This document shows, in pieces, positions 48,036-57,403 of a stretch of 57,609 nucleotides of DNA (position 1 is its first letter; the number at the start of each line of letters is the position of its first letter). The position numbers and the translations under genes were made by a program. Origin of the DNA: Bacilli bacterium (GTDB taxonomy: Bacteria; Bacillota_I; Bacilli_A; RFN20; CAG-826). The notes beneath the pieces were generated by a model. That model was not told where the DNA came from. It saw only the letters and a list, made by a program, of their open reading frames with translations, and did no database searches. The DNA lies in contig JAILIP010000016.1 in NCBI GenBank assembly GCA_024695235.1, forward strand, positions 1 through 57,609. Direction: 5' to 3'.

Positions 48036-48629
48036 TTAGTTTCTTCCTTTTCTAATGATTGAGTATTTGATGCCGTTTATCATCTTTTTTGAGAGATAGA
48101 CAGATAACTTGGTTGCCCCATAGCACCCAAATGACAGGAGCATTGATCCTCCTAAGGCTGTTAATGACATGCCTAGATATAGCATTGAGAAGTCGCCATG
48201 GAATAGTTCGATGAAGAACAAAGCGATTCCTCCAATGGCTGCGACAATGAGGGCTAGTTCAGTAACATAGCTAACAATGACAAGTACCCAGAGCAAGATA
48301 TACGCGACAAGCATGAGAATGAACGCTGTTAGGAGTAATGGGAACCATAGTGGGAAACCTAAAACGATAAGTACGATTTCCCACGCTCTAAGTGAGCGTT
48401 TCGGTTTAACTTTCTCTTTAACTAACTTTGTTAGAGGTGTATCTTTAGCAATCTCATTGACTACTTCATCGACAGTGCCGATTTCAGTGATAGCCTCTTC
48501 TTCACTTTTACCCTCATCCATCCTGTCGTTGATCATTTCTTCATAGAAGCTAACACGGTTATCAACGTCTTCAGGTGGTAAGCCTTTTAGTTTATTTCTT
48601 AATTCACCTAAGAATTCTTGTTTATTCAT
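48036..48629 (-). CDS. DUF1700 (HAAS-type) membrane protein
   Basis: MNKQEFLGELRNKLKGLPPEDVDNRVSFYEEMINDRMDEGKSEEEAITEIG. Confidence 0.92.
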   Translation of the reverse strand: MNKQEFLGELRNKLKGLPPEDVDNRVSFYEEMINDRMDEGKSEEEAITEIGTVDEVVNEIAKDTPLTKLVKEKVKPKRSLRAWEIVLIVLGFPLWFPLLLTAFILMLVAYILLWVLVIVSYVTELALIVAAIGGIALFFIELFHGDFSMLYLGMSLTALGGSMLLSFGCYGATKLSVYLSKKMINGIKYSIIRKGRN

Positions 48630-48939
48630 ATCTATTTTCCTCCACGATGAAGGAGTATATCCCCATCATCTCTTTCCACTCACTCTTGAAATCTTCAATT
48701 CTTTTATGACCTAAGTCAGTGATGTGATAATACTTTCTTAGTCGTCCTTCGAATTCGACGGACCTCACTATGAGCATCTTCCCTTCTTCAAGCCTTTTAA
48801 GAATTGTGTAGAGAGTAGATTCAGATAATTCTAGGATTGGTTTTAGGTCTTTGATGATCTTATAGCCGTATGAATCTTCATTCTTAATCGCGGCTAGAAC
48901 GCATACATCGAGAACCCCTCTTCTTAATTGAGCATCCAT
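48622..48939 (-). CDS. PadR family transcriptional regulator
   Basis: AQLRRGVLDVCVLAAIKNEDSYGYKIIKDL; winged helix. Confidence 0.95.
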   Translation of the reverse strand: MDAQLRRGVLDVCVLAAIKNEDSYGYKIIKDLKPILELSESTLYTILKRLEEGKMLIVRSVEFEGRLRKYYHITDLGHKRIEDFKSEWKEMMGIYSFIVEENRYE

Positions 48940-49090
48940 ATCATACCTCTTCTTCCGGAATACATCATATCACGAGGTATCAAGATTTTACAAGAAAAAT
49001 TTTAAATATACATAGTATATATTTTGAAAATTCATCATTGACAACAAAAAGAAAAGGAGGATTTCTCCCCCTAATTAGTGTCCAAGATTT

Positions 49091-52000
49091 TTAGATTGCA
49101 ATCCACACGGCATGCAATGTTAAATCATCTTCATATAACCATGTACCACCATAGTATTGGTTATCATCATCATCAAACCATCCAACAAGTTCATACACTG
49201 TAGTTCCATCAATCATAACACCATAGGAACAAAGTACATATTCAGCACCATATTGTACAGTTATCGAATAATCACTACTATAAGTTGTTCCATCAATATA
49301 GCATTCGCCGGTGTTTGAAATTGTAATGATTGCATCCCCAATCGTGGATAGCATATTACCTTTGACAGCTAAGTAATATACTTTTCCAGCTTGAAGATTA
49401 TATGTCAAAAAGAAATCAAGATCCGTATCACTGATATCATCAGAAGAAATTAGCACATTGTGATTTTCATCATACAAAGTTCCAAATAAATCTAAATCAG
49501 AAATAGATGTAAATGTAATCGAACGATTTGCCAATGGAACAAAAGCAATAATTTGTTCATTTGTTCCGTTAATTGAAATATTGTATTCTGGTGTAGATTC
49601 AATATATATTGAATCATTATCACACTCTAACCATTTAGCATACAAAGTTAAATCATGTGTAACACTTCCACTAAAATTAAACAATTCAGTTAATTCTTGG
49701 TCAATATACCAACCAGCAAATATAAACCCTTCTTTTGGTGTTGGAGCATAATAACAATGTTCACTTATTGTTAGTTCATAAGTTTCAAGCACATCATCGC
49801 CATCCATAAATGTAACAACTGGAGATATATCTCCGCCGTTTGGGGATAACGTCAATGTGTATTCGTTTGGTGTAAATTTCGCATAGACATCTACATCACC
49901 TACAGAATTAGCGCTTATACCGGTTATTTGGCTCTGAGTAGTAAATTCTGGTGAGGTATACCATCCATCGAATGTATAACCTGTTTTAGATGCTGACAGG
50001 AAAGTAAACGAATCTTCCGTCGTGTATGTTAGCGGATTATTCTCATCATTCGTTCCACCATCAAGATGATAATTTATCTGATAATTAGACAATTGCCATC
50101 TTGCTATCAAATCTTTATCAGAATCAAAGTTATAGTAATCTTCTAATCTGTTATCGTTGCTATCATACCAACCCAAGAAATCATACCCTCGTTTTTCAAC
50201 AGCTGGCGCATTGCTTAATGCGTCATATACAACTTCTGCACTTCTATTATTGCTAGAAAGAACTCTATTTGTTGATTTGCTATTTACCGAGATAGTGCAA
50301 TTTTCAGTTGAGCCTTGATTCCATGTGCCTGAAACACCAATTATTTCACCTGGCTGAACATTCACGGTCCCGGTTTTTGTTCCATCATCACTAATCTGAA
50401 CAAGCATTTCGTTTCTAGTAATGCTGAATAAGTAGAAAACTGTTGCAACACTACCGCTATTAGAAGGGATGTAGATTTCATATGCTATTGATGTTACATC
50501 TCCGGGTATATAACAAGTGTGCTTATAATTGCTTGTATAGCCAATCGACGAGCGATTAGGGGTTCTTAAAGTTACTTCGTTTGATAAATACTTTGTAGTT
50601 GATGGTTGAATAACATCCCATTTAGCATACAATGTAACATTTTCTTCTATGGTCGTAGTGCCAGAAAATTTGTTCGTGCAACCACTATTCAAATACCAAC
50701 CGGCAAAGGCTGAAGTCGAATTATAAGTAGTGAGTTTCCATGATGCATATGGATCGAAATAACTGTTTTGATTAACGCTAAATGTTTTTGTGCCTAAATC
50801 GCCATTTCTGCTATCAAGTGTCACAGTCAATTTTTGTTGATAAGTGCCACCGTTTGAGTTAAAGGTCACATTGTATGTATTAGCAGTGAATTTGGCATAC
50901 AAATCTAAATCACCTGTTCTGTTAGTAATACTTGAAATAGAAGAAGCATATCCTGAGTCTAAATACCATCCATTAAATGTATAACCTGTCTTTGATGGAT
51001 TCTTTAATTCTATGGTGTCAAGAATAGTATAACTATCAGGATTTTTTATATGATTGGTTCCACCATCAACATGATATGTAATTGAAAATTGAGTTGGATC
51101 CCATTTAGCTTCAAGGCTGATATTAGATGTGATGCCTGTTAAAGTGTTAATTGGATCTGTTTCGCCATCTAGATACCATCCATTAAATGTATACCCGCTT
51201 CTCGAAGGATCTAGCAAATCGATACTCTCATCTTCATATATGGATATAGGATTATCATCATTGTTGGTTCCGTTATTCAAAATATATGTAATGTAATAAA
51301 TACCTCTATAGTTTGGGTTTTCATGATATGTATAATCTCCATCGAAAACCCATGAATAAGATGTCTCATTATTACCAGAAATGCTTGTTGAGGTATTTTC
51401 AGGCATCATGGATGCGATGCTACTATTCTCAGGAACCGTTACCGTTGTAGATGTTTCATCTATAAATGTGAATGTGTAATTATCAAAAACGTTATATTCA
51501 GCATAGACATCCATATTAGATGTAACCGAAGATATATCTTTATCCCAAGATTTAAACGTGTAGCTCTTGTGATTTTGATGATCCCTTGTCGGGGTAGCAC
51601 CAGTATATGTGACACTTGTTCCGTAATCGACACTCTTTTCCTGTAAAAGAGAGCCATCATAGTTTAAAAAGCGAACTTGGTATTTATTAACGACACTATT
51701 AAATTGGGCGACATATTCAACATCACCACTAACATTCGATAACGCTGGAGACCAATTACTAAAAGTATATGTGTATTGTGCATCGCTAGGTTTTGATGGT
51801 TGATTACCATCGAAATGTGGATATGTTCCATATGGAACATCTGTATCCGTTTCTAAAACCTGTCCATCCCAGTTTTTCCATGTGACAGTATATTTATTCA
51901 CAGTGGAAGTAAACTGTGCATAGTAAGATGTATTCGCGGTTACTGGTTTGATTTCAGGAGACCAATTCTTAAATGTATATGAATACTGAGCATCTCCTGC

Positions 52001-52909
52001 TTTTTGAGGGGTTTCACCTTTGTAAGTTGGTGTATCTCCATAGTTATATGTTTCGCTAGCTAATTCAGATGTACCATTCATCCATTTGACTGTGTATGTA
52101 TTAATAATCCAATGAGCGAATAGAGCTTCGGATTTTGCATCAATATTCCATACACCAGTGCTAGGTATTTTGGTTCCACCATATAATTTTGTATACCATC
52201 CATCAAATGTGTGGCCTTCTTTGGTTGGCTCAGGTAATGTGTATTCAAGATCATACTTTAGGTATATAGTTTTGGGTTCGGTTGAGCCGTTGAAAGAACC
52301 ACCGTTTGGATACAAAGCTGTCACACAAACACGGCCATCGGCTCTTAGACCAATTGTCAAATCTCTAGTTACAACTTGTTTAAAATCATAATTCCAACCA
52401 GCTACTTCATAACCTGTGATAACAGGAAGTTCAGGAATGTCTTCTTCTCTAATTAGAGAATCTTCTTCAACTTTCATTGTTTTCACTGTTTTATGGCTGA
52501 TTTGATTTAGAAATGTAACATTAAAATTGAAATGTCTATGAATTAACACAGCATAAGATTTTGTTTCTTTACCTGCTGTTACGTGCACACAAGCAAAATT
52601 GCTTAAAGTTTGACCCTCATCAAGAACTATAGTTTTAGATGGGATTGTGTCGTTGCCTTCAACATCTCTAGAAACGAACCATTCTGCTTTTTCACTGGTA
52701 ACAATGTGATCCGCAAAATTAAACGTTAGTACATCATTTTTAACAGTAATAACATATCCGCCTACGTCGCCCAGAGTGTTATCTTCTTTATAGCTGTAGA
52801 CATCCTTAATGGCAATATCTGCGCCTTTAACTTTTTGAGAATTATTGCCACAACCTGATAAAAAACCACAAAAAAGAAGCATTGCTATAAGTTTTTTCAA
52901 TAATTTCAT
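49091..52909 (-). CDS. Large surface lipoprotein with Listeria-Bacteroides (InlB B / Flg_new-type) repeats
   Basis: MKLLKKLIAMLLFCGFLSGCGNN lipobox; many GYTFxGWY and YTFKNWSPxI repeats. Confidence 0.9.
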   Translation of the reverse strand: MKLLKKLIAMLLFCGFLSGCGNNSQKVKGADIAIKDVYSYKEDNTLGDVGGYVITVKNDVLTFNFADHIVTSEKAEWFVSRDVEGNDTIPSKTIVLDEGQTLSNFACVHVTAGKETKSYAVLIHRHFNFNVTFLNQISHKTVKTMKVEEDSLIREEDIPELPVITGYEVAGWNYDFKQVVTRDLTIGLRADGRVCVTALYPNGGSFNGSTEPKTIYLKYDLEYTLPEPTKEGHTFDGWYTKLYGGTKIPSTGVWNIDAKSEALFAHWIINTYTVKWMNGTSELASETYNYGDTPTYKGETPQKAGDAQYSYTFKNWSPEIKPVTANTSYYAQFTSTVNKYTVTWKNWDGQVLETDTDVPYGTYPHFDGNQPSKPSDAQYTYTFSNWSPALSNVSGDVEYVAQFNSVVNKYQVRFLNYDGSLLQEKSVDYGTSVTYTGATPTRDHQNHKSYTFKSWDKDISSVTSNMDVYAEYNVFDNYTFTFIDETSTTVTVPENSSIASMMPENTSTSISGNNETSYSWVFDGDYTYHENPNYRGIYYITYILNNGTNNDDNPISIYEDESIDLLDPSRSGYTFNGWYLDGETDPINTLTGITSNISLEAKWDPTQFSITYHVDGGTNHIKNPDSYTILDTIELKNPSKTGYTFNGWYLDSGYASSISSITNRTGDLDLYAKFTANTYNVTFNSNGGTYQQKLTVTLDSRNGDLGTKTFSVNQNSYFDPYASWKLTTYNSTSAFAGWYLNSGCTNKFSGTTTIEENVTLYAKWDVIQPSTTKYLSNEVTLRTPNRSSIGYTSNYKHTCYIPGDVTSIAYEIYIPSNSGSVATVFYLFSITRNEMLVQISDDGTKTGTVNVQPGEIIGVSGTWNQGSTENCTISVNSKSTNRVLSSNNRSAEVVYDALSNAPAVEKRGYDFLGWYDSNDNRLEDYYNFDSDKDLIARWQLSNYQINYHLDGGTNDENNPLTYTTEDSFTFLSASKTGYTFDGWYTSPEFTTQSQITGISANSVGDVDVYAKFTPNEYTLTLSPNGGDISPVVTFMDGDDVLETYELTISEHCYYAPTPKEGFIFAGWYIDQELTELFNFSGSVTHDLTLYAKWLECDNDSIYIESTPEYNISINGTNEQIIAFVPLANRSITFTSISDLDLFGTLYDENHNVLISSDDISDTDLDFFLTYNLQAGKVYYLAVKGNMLSTIGDAIITISNTGECYIDGTTYSSDYSITVQYGAEYVLCSYGVMIDGTTVYELVGWFDDDDNQYYGGTWLYEDDLTLHAVWIAI

Positions 52910-53174
52910 CCCAATACCTCTTTTTTAACAAATAAGGCGATCTATAGGAACACCTATTTTAAATATACAAAGACTAAGATTGAGAAGCAAGCACCTAAGT
53001 GCTGCAAATGTTAAAGTAAATCGCAAGATACTATCTAAGGCTTTTGAATCTTTCTTTAGATTTTTGATCAAAACGATATGAATCACAAATCTTAGACATT
53101 GTCTTTCTTTTGAGAATGATGTCCTCTAATTCTTTTAGAAAAGTCATTGTATTTTATAAAAATATATGATTTTA

Positions 53175-53228
53175 TAATTATAGAATTCACCCGTGGTAGC
53201 TAATGACTACCGCCTAGTGGGAATTCTT
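53175..53228. terminator. Long near-palindromic hairpin overlapping the end of the next CDS
   Basis: AGAATTCACCC-GTGGTAGctaatGACTACCGC-ctaGTGGGAATTCTTTTTATT. Confidence 0.55.
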
Positions 53229-53558
53229 TTTATTTATAATTGCCCAAATCTTCTCAATATCTTCAGGACATAACTTGTAATCTTTTAATACTTCACTCAG
53301 ATATTCTTTTGAATCGATTCTTAAATCATCTCTTAAGTAAGATTCTTTTGACCAATCTTGTGGATCGTGAATTTTTATATTTTTATGATGCCCTCTTTTT
53401 GGGCTATGAGTTAAACCAATATTGACATATGAACCACCATCTTCGGATTCTCCTACAATTAGTGATGGGTGTGATCCGATTTTCTGATCATTCTTTTTTC
53501 TTTTTTTATTTCTTCTAAAATGCCATTCTGTGCTTTTTAATCGTTTGATTTTTTTCAT
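53214..53558 (-). CDS. Hypothetical small basic protein, possibly PemK/MazF-like
   Basis: SHPSLIVGESEDGGSYVNIGLTHSPKRGHHKNIKIHDPQD; assignment by resemblance only. Confidence 0.55.
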   Translation of the reverse strand: MKKIKRLKSTEWHFRRNKKRKKNDQKIGSHPSLIVGESEDGGSYVNIGLTHSPKRGHHKNIKIHDPQDWSKESYLRDDLRIDSKEYLSEVLKDYKLCPEDIEKIWAIINKKNSH

Positions 53559-53598
53559 AACAAAACTCCTTAAAATTGATTAGGGAGCTTTTGATGTG

Positions 53599-53668
53599 TA
53601 TAATGTAGACAAGAAGAATGGATCCCCCAGGTGATTTGTCAAGTCTCCCTGACTGGGTCTATTTTTTA
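53599..53668 (+). ncRNA. Antisense sRNA 3 of cassette 3
   Basis: TATAAT at 53599-53604, GACAAGAAGAATGGATCCCCCAGG..., GGGTCTATTTTTT tail. Confidence 0.6.
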
Positions 53669-53749
53669 TTTCATTACTACAAGGAGAAATATAATGAATA
53701 AATCGAAGGCTAATAGAAGCAGAAGTTTTTCTAGTTCTTTTAGTTTCAT
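53666..53749 (-). CDS. Putative type I toxin peptide 3: MKLKELEKLLLLLAFDLFIIFLLVVMK
   Basis: 27-aa hydrophobic ORF, SD GAGAAAGGAGGACG. Confidence 0.68.
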   Translation of the reverse strand: MKLKELEKLLLLLAFDLFIIFLLVVMK

Positions 53750-53819
53750 AAGACGTCCTCCTTTCTCCTGGAGGCATCCATTCCGAGTTTTAACGTCTTT
53801 ATCTTTGACGTGATTATGT

Positions 53820-53888
53820 TATAATGTTGACTGAAGAACTGATCCTCAGGGACTTTAGTCACTGACCCGTCGGGGTCGTTTTTCTTTT
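53820..53888 (+). ncRNA. Antisense sRNA 4 of cassette 4
   Basis: TGTTATAAT extended -10 at 53820-53825; terminator GACCCgtcGGGGTCGTTTTTC. Confidence 0.68.
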
Positions 53889-53967
53889 AACGTTTTGCAA
53901 CGATGAAGAGAAACACAATGAAGGCAAAGAAGACTATCGCTATCACTAGCTCACTTATTTGTTTCAT
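53887..53967 (-). CDS. Putative type I toxin peptide 4: MKQISELVIAIVFFAFIVFLFIVAKR
   Basis: 26-aa hydrophobic ORF sharing MKQxSEL start with peptide 1; SD GGAAAGGAGG. Confidence 0.72.
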   Translation of the reverse strand: MKQISELVIAIVFFAFIVFLFIVAKR

Positions 53968-54188
53968 AAACCATACCTCCTTTCCTTTAAACCAATAAAG
54001 TCCAAGAGGCAATCAGTTCCGAGTTTTAACGTCTTTAACTTTGACGCGTACATAATACACAATTCATATATAAAAATCAGTAGTTCCAAACAAAGTTTGA
54101 GACTACGTGAGACTAATTTTTTGAGAAATTAAAAAAGGAAGCATTGCTTCCTTAATTTTTGTCTCGTGAGACTAATTTGAAAACTTTT

Positions 54189-54491
54189 TTATTTGATGTC
54201 TTTTAGAATCTTTAATACTATCTCTTTAATTTCTTCAGGATCTTCTATGTCCACTACTAACATCGGTTTAGCGCTTGGATATGGAATAGCCTCGTTAAAG
54301 TCATATTTTAAAACTGAATTAGTTTTCTTAATGAGGAACCTATTATCATATATTCCTCCAAAGATAACTCCATCCTTGTAAAGGATATATTCACTCATCA
54401 TGTATTTATAAGATATGCCTTTAACCTCTCTAAGAAGGTCAAGAACATATGTTAGATATTCTTTAGAACTAGCCATGTTTTTATTATACAA
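54189..54491 (-). CDS. TfoX N-terminal domain-like protein
   Basis: MSEYILYKDGVIFGGIYDNRFLIKKTNS...EAIPYPSAKPML. Confidence 0.82.
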   Translation of the reverse strand: MYNKNMASSKEYLTYVLDLLREVKGISYKYMMSEYILYKDGVIFGGIYDNRFLIKKTNSVLKYDFNEAIPYPSAKPMLVVDIEDPEEIKEIVLKILKDIK

Positions 54492-54659
54492 GATATCAAT
54501 AAAATAAAAAATAAGATATTATATATCTTATTATCAATGGAATGGTTTACCTTATTTGATACAATGCTAGTTTTTGTATACCCTAGTTTTTTTTCATACC
54601 CTTATGGTTTAGAGGCAATTTAATTAGGTGATTATTGAAGGTTTAATAGCAAATATTAC

Positions 54660-55745
54660 TTATTTAATCTTTTTGTCAATCTCTTTTGCCACATTTTCAT
54701 CTATTGAAACAGGTCCTCTTATAAGAGATATTCCAAGGGTTTTTAGATATTTAAAATTAATGTCGTTATTATCTACTTTTTGAAGGAGTTTTATTTTCAT
54801 TAATTTACTCATGGATACTTCTTTAGATTTGTATTCAAAAGGAATATCAGTTTCCACTACTTCGCACTTAAATTTAATCGCGCCAATAGGATTAGCGACA
54901 TACATATAGCAAATGTCACCGATATTAACTTTTCGAGATTGTTTCCAACCAGTCACGCCATTATCTCTTATAAAAGCGGCTTCTAAATCATAGAATTTAG
55001 GATTGCAAGGCTGGATAAAATATAATCGTTCATTGTTCCTTCTTGTGGTTTTGCCAATAATAAAGTTTCTTGAATAATCGATATATTCCATGACTTCATT
55101 ATCAGAATGTGTATCATCAAGTATGATCGATACCCATTTTTGCTTATTCATATGATAGGAAGGATAAATGTTTTTGTTCTTTAATATTTCTTCTCTTTTT
55201 TCTTCATCGATTCTGACATTGATAACATCAACATATTCTTCTTTATTGAAATGACCAAAAACCGATTTGCTAACATTCATGATTAAGCCATACCATTTTT
55301 GATTGCCGTGATAACGGAAAACACCATAATTTACGATATGTGGATCCGCGAAAGGAAAATCTGGTAGTTCGTGATATTTTTCCTCTATTAGCTCAGCTAA
55401 TCTATTCGCTTGATTGGAAACGAATCTTTCCTTTTTGAAGCATTTATCTCTTATGTCAATGAGTATTTCTTGATAGTCTTCTCTAATCGAAGCGATAAAA
55501 GCGCCTTTATAAGAGTCATTATGAATTTGCGTATATTCTTCGTTGAATGTCTTTTCGATAACTTTTCCTGATAAAACACCATGTTCATCTATGGTGATCA
55601 AAGCTTTAAATTCATCATTATGTAAATCTTTGCTATAAGTATAGATATCTTTAAAACAATCAAACCCATAAGCGATGAGTTTGTCATTTATTGGACGATA
55701 ACTCGCAAATATTTCACGTTCTATATTCATACCTACAATTATCAA
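54660..55745 (-). CDS. MmcQ/YjbR domain protein with C-terminal EVE/ASCH-like domain
   Basis: KWYGLIMNVSKSVFG...VDVINVRIDEEKR...IYPSYHMNKQKWVSIILDD (YjbR); YFIQPCNPKFYDLEAAFIRDNGVTGWKQSRKVNIGDICYMYVANPIGAIKFKCEVVETDI (EVE-like). Confidence 0.75.
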   Translation of the reverse strand: MIIVGMNIEREIFASYRPINDKLIAYGFDCFKDIYTYSKDLHNDEFKALITIDEHGVLSGKVIEKTFNEEYTQIHNDSYKGAFIASIREDYQEILIDIRDKCFKKERFVSNQANRLAELIEEKYHELPDFPFADPHIVNYGVFRYHGNQKWYGLIMNVSKSVFGHFNKEEYVDVINVRIDEEKREEILKNKNIYPSYHMNKQKWVSIILDDTHSDNEVMEYIDYSRNFIIGKTTRRNNERLYFIQPCNPKFYDLEAAFIRDNGVTGWKQSRKVNIGDICYMYVANPIGAIKFKCEVVETDIPFEYKSKEVSMSKLMKIKLLQKVDNNDINFKYLKTLGISLIRGPVSIDENVAKEIDKKIK

Positions 55746-55877
55746 TTATTTTTTTCTTAAAGCCCACGACGAAAAAACTATATCATGGATAAAGTTTTAA
55801 AATATTCACTGATTCAAGCACTGATCAGAGATAGATTGACTATAGTTTTGCCCAGTTTTCAATAAAGCCCAAACAAT

Positions 55878-56066
55878 TCAAAGTATCTTTCTTGCTGCAT
55901 GAGTTAAGGCACAAATTGGATGTTTTCCTTCGCCTTTTTTTCTTTGGTTTGAATAGAATTCTGCAATCTCAGAACAACGAATACGAACTTTCTCCGCTAC
56001 TTGAAATGAACCATACCTAAGTAAAGACGATCCTCTTTTTCTAAAGAGCAACTTAATCAATAAGCT
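55878..56066 (-). pseudogene. IS110-family transposase C-terminal remnant
   Basis: FRKRGSSLLRYGSFQVAEKVRIRCSEIAEFYSNQRKKGEGKHPICALTHAARKIL resembles the IS110 Transposase_20 C-terminus; upstream stop, N-terminal half absent. Confidence 0.75.
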
Positions 56067-56199
56067 CTAAAAACAGAGCATAGCGAACAAAAAGTAGTCT
56101 ACAAATAAGAAAAAATGAGCTTTTCAGCTCACTTTTGCGTTTTTCGCATATTCCACTTTGTGTCAAAGCATGTATATGAATGTGCTGCTGTAACGGAGT

Positions 56200-56451
56200 T
56201 TATAGCCAAATGTCAATTTGTGACGGAGTTAACAAAAGGAATAGAAACACCACCAGAAGAATGAACGGAATCGAGCGACCGACATCGATGACTCGATTCA
56301 AGACGAAATTGGCGATTTTGTTTCTGAATAATCCTCCTGGTCGGGTTTCGCTCACCAGCGTTCCCAGAGGAAAAGCGAAGATCCAGGAAATCATCAAAGA
56401 GACAAATAACATGTATAAGGTTTCTAATGTGGCATCAAACATCTCATTCAT
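56200..56451 (-). pseudogene. Truncated methionine ABC transporter permease (MetI-like N-terminal fragment)
   Basis: FDATLETLYMLFVSLMISWIFAFPLGTLVSETRPGGLFRNKIANFVLNRVIDVGRSIPFILLVVFLFLLLTPSQIDIWL*; ends before the conserved permease core. Confidence 0.72.
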
Positions 56452-56506
56452 CTCCTTTGCAAGAAAAAAGCACCCTAGTTGGATGCCCTTCATTAAGACT
56501 TTGTCT

Positions 56507-57022
56507 TTATTTCATTATTTTTTGGAACCTAAACATGCCATCCATTCCATCGGGCATGTCTTTGTCTTTTAGGAATTTGCCGAAGAACTCGACAATGTGG
56601 AATCCTAGCTTATTCACGTAAAAGTGGATGTTCCTTTGTTCGAAATAAGGCGTAACAGTTTCCCAGACCTTTATTTCTGGATGAAGCCTCTCCATTTCCT
56701 TCCATGCGGATTGCCCTACCCCTCTGGATTCGGAATTGGGTATAACAAATAATAGTTCCAGTTCTCCAAAATCATCTTTTAAGTTTACTACCGCGCCACC
56801 GATTTTCTTATCGCCATCAACGATTCTATAGGCGATCGAGCCTTCTTTATGGATGACTTCGACGACATCTGCTTTTGCGATGATTTGGCCGTCTTCCTCA
56901 TACATCTCTTTTAATTCATCCTCGTTAAAGCGGCCTTTGACGCCATAATTAAAAGCTTCTTGCGCATCTTTGACGAATTGTTCTTCGTCTTGTGGATTTA
57001 ACAATTCCAACCTTGTGTTCAT
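56507..57022 (-). CDS. GNAT family N-acetyltransferase
   Basis: LELLFVIPNSESRGVGQSAWKEMERLHPEIKVWETVTPYFEQRNIHFYVNKLGFHIVEFF; start at MNTRLELLN after AGGAGG. Confidence 0.85.
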   Translation of the reverse strand: MNTRLELLNPQDEEQFVKDAQEAFNYGVKGRFNEDELKEMYEEDGQIIAKADVVEVIHKEGSIAYRIVDGDKKIGGAVVNLKDDFGELELLFVIPNSESRGVGQSAWKEMERLHPEIKVWETVTPYFEQRNIHFYVNKLGFHIVEFFGKFLKDKDMPDGMDGMFRFQKIMK

Positions 57023-57403
57023 GACAGTTCCTCCTGGGGCATAAAAGAAAAGCCCATTAATCACGAGCTCACTCGACATCTTATCCAACAGGCGGCCGAC
57101 TAATTAGTCTCCCCTCCACTACGGTGGACTGTCCTCCGATGTAACTTGATTATATCAAATTATTTCAAATCAAATACGCATTTTGGTAAGTAAGCCGTGT
57201 AGCGAGGATAATCGCTGCCTTCGCTTTCGATGAGGATTCCGTAATCAAACCATCTGCTACCACATGGATAATAGGTAAAAGGCACCCTAAATGCGACTCG
57301 AGTTGGTTTGGAGTCGCGTTGAGATCTAATTGACCGACTGTTCGAATTCTGCCCATTTTGATAAATTAGGCTTTTCTTTTGCTCATTGATTATTTCCATA
57401 TAA

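Larger units (their letters stand above)
53599..54046. repeat. Tandem pair of convergent peptide/antisense cassettes (locus 2)
   Basis: GAGTTTTAACGTCTTTA(T/A)CTTTGACG at 53785-53810 and 54021-54046, same layout as locus 1. Confidence 0.75.

Noticed and set aside
53031-53147. 38-codon minus-strand ORF MTFLKELEDIILKRKTMSKICDSYRFDQKSKERFKSLR
   Set aside because: No SD and no repeat or partner; insufficient support
57160-57399. Overlapping 79- and 63-aa minus-strand ORFs between the tRNA and the GNAT gene
   Set aside because: Two frames over the same DNA, no family recognised and no convincing start signals; may be decayed coding sequence but not supportable
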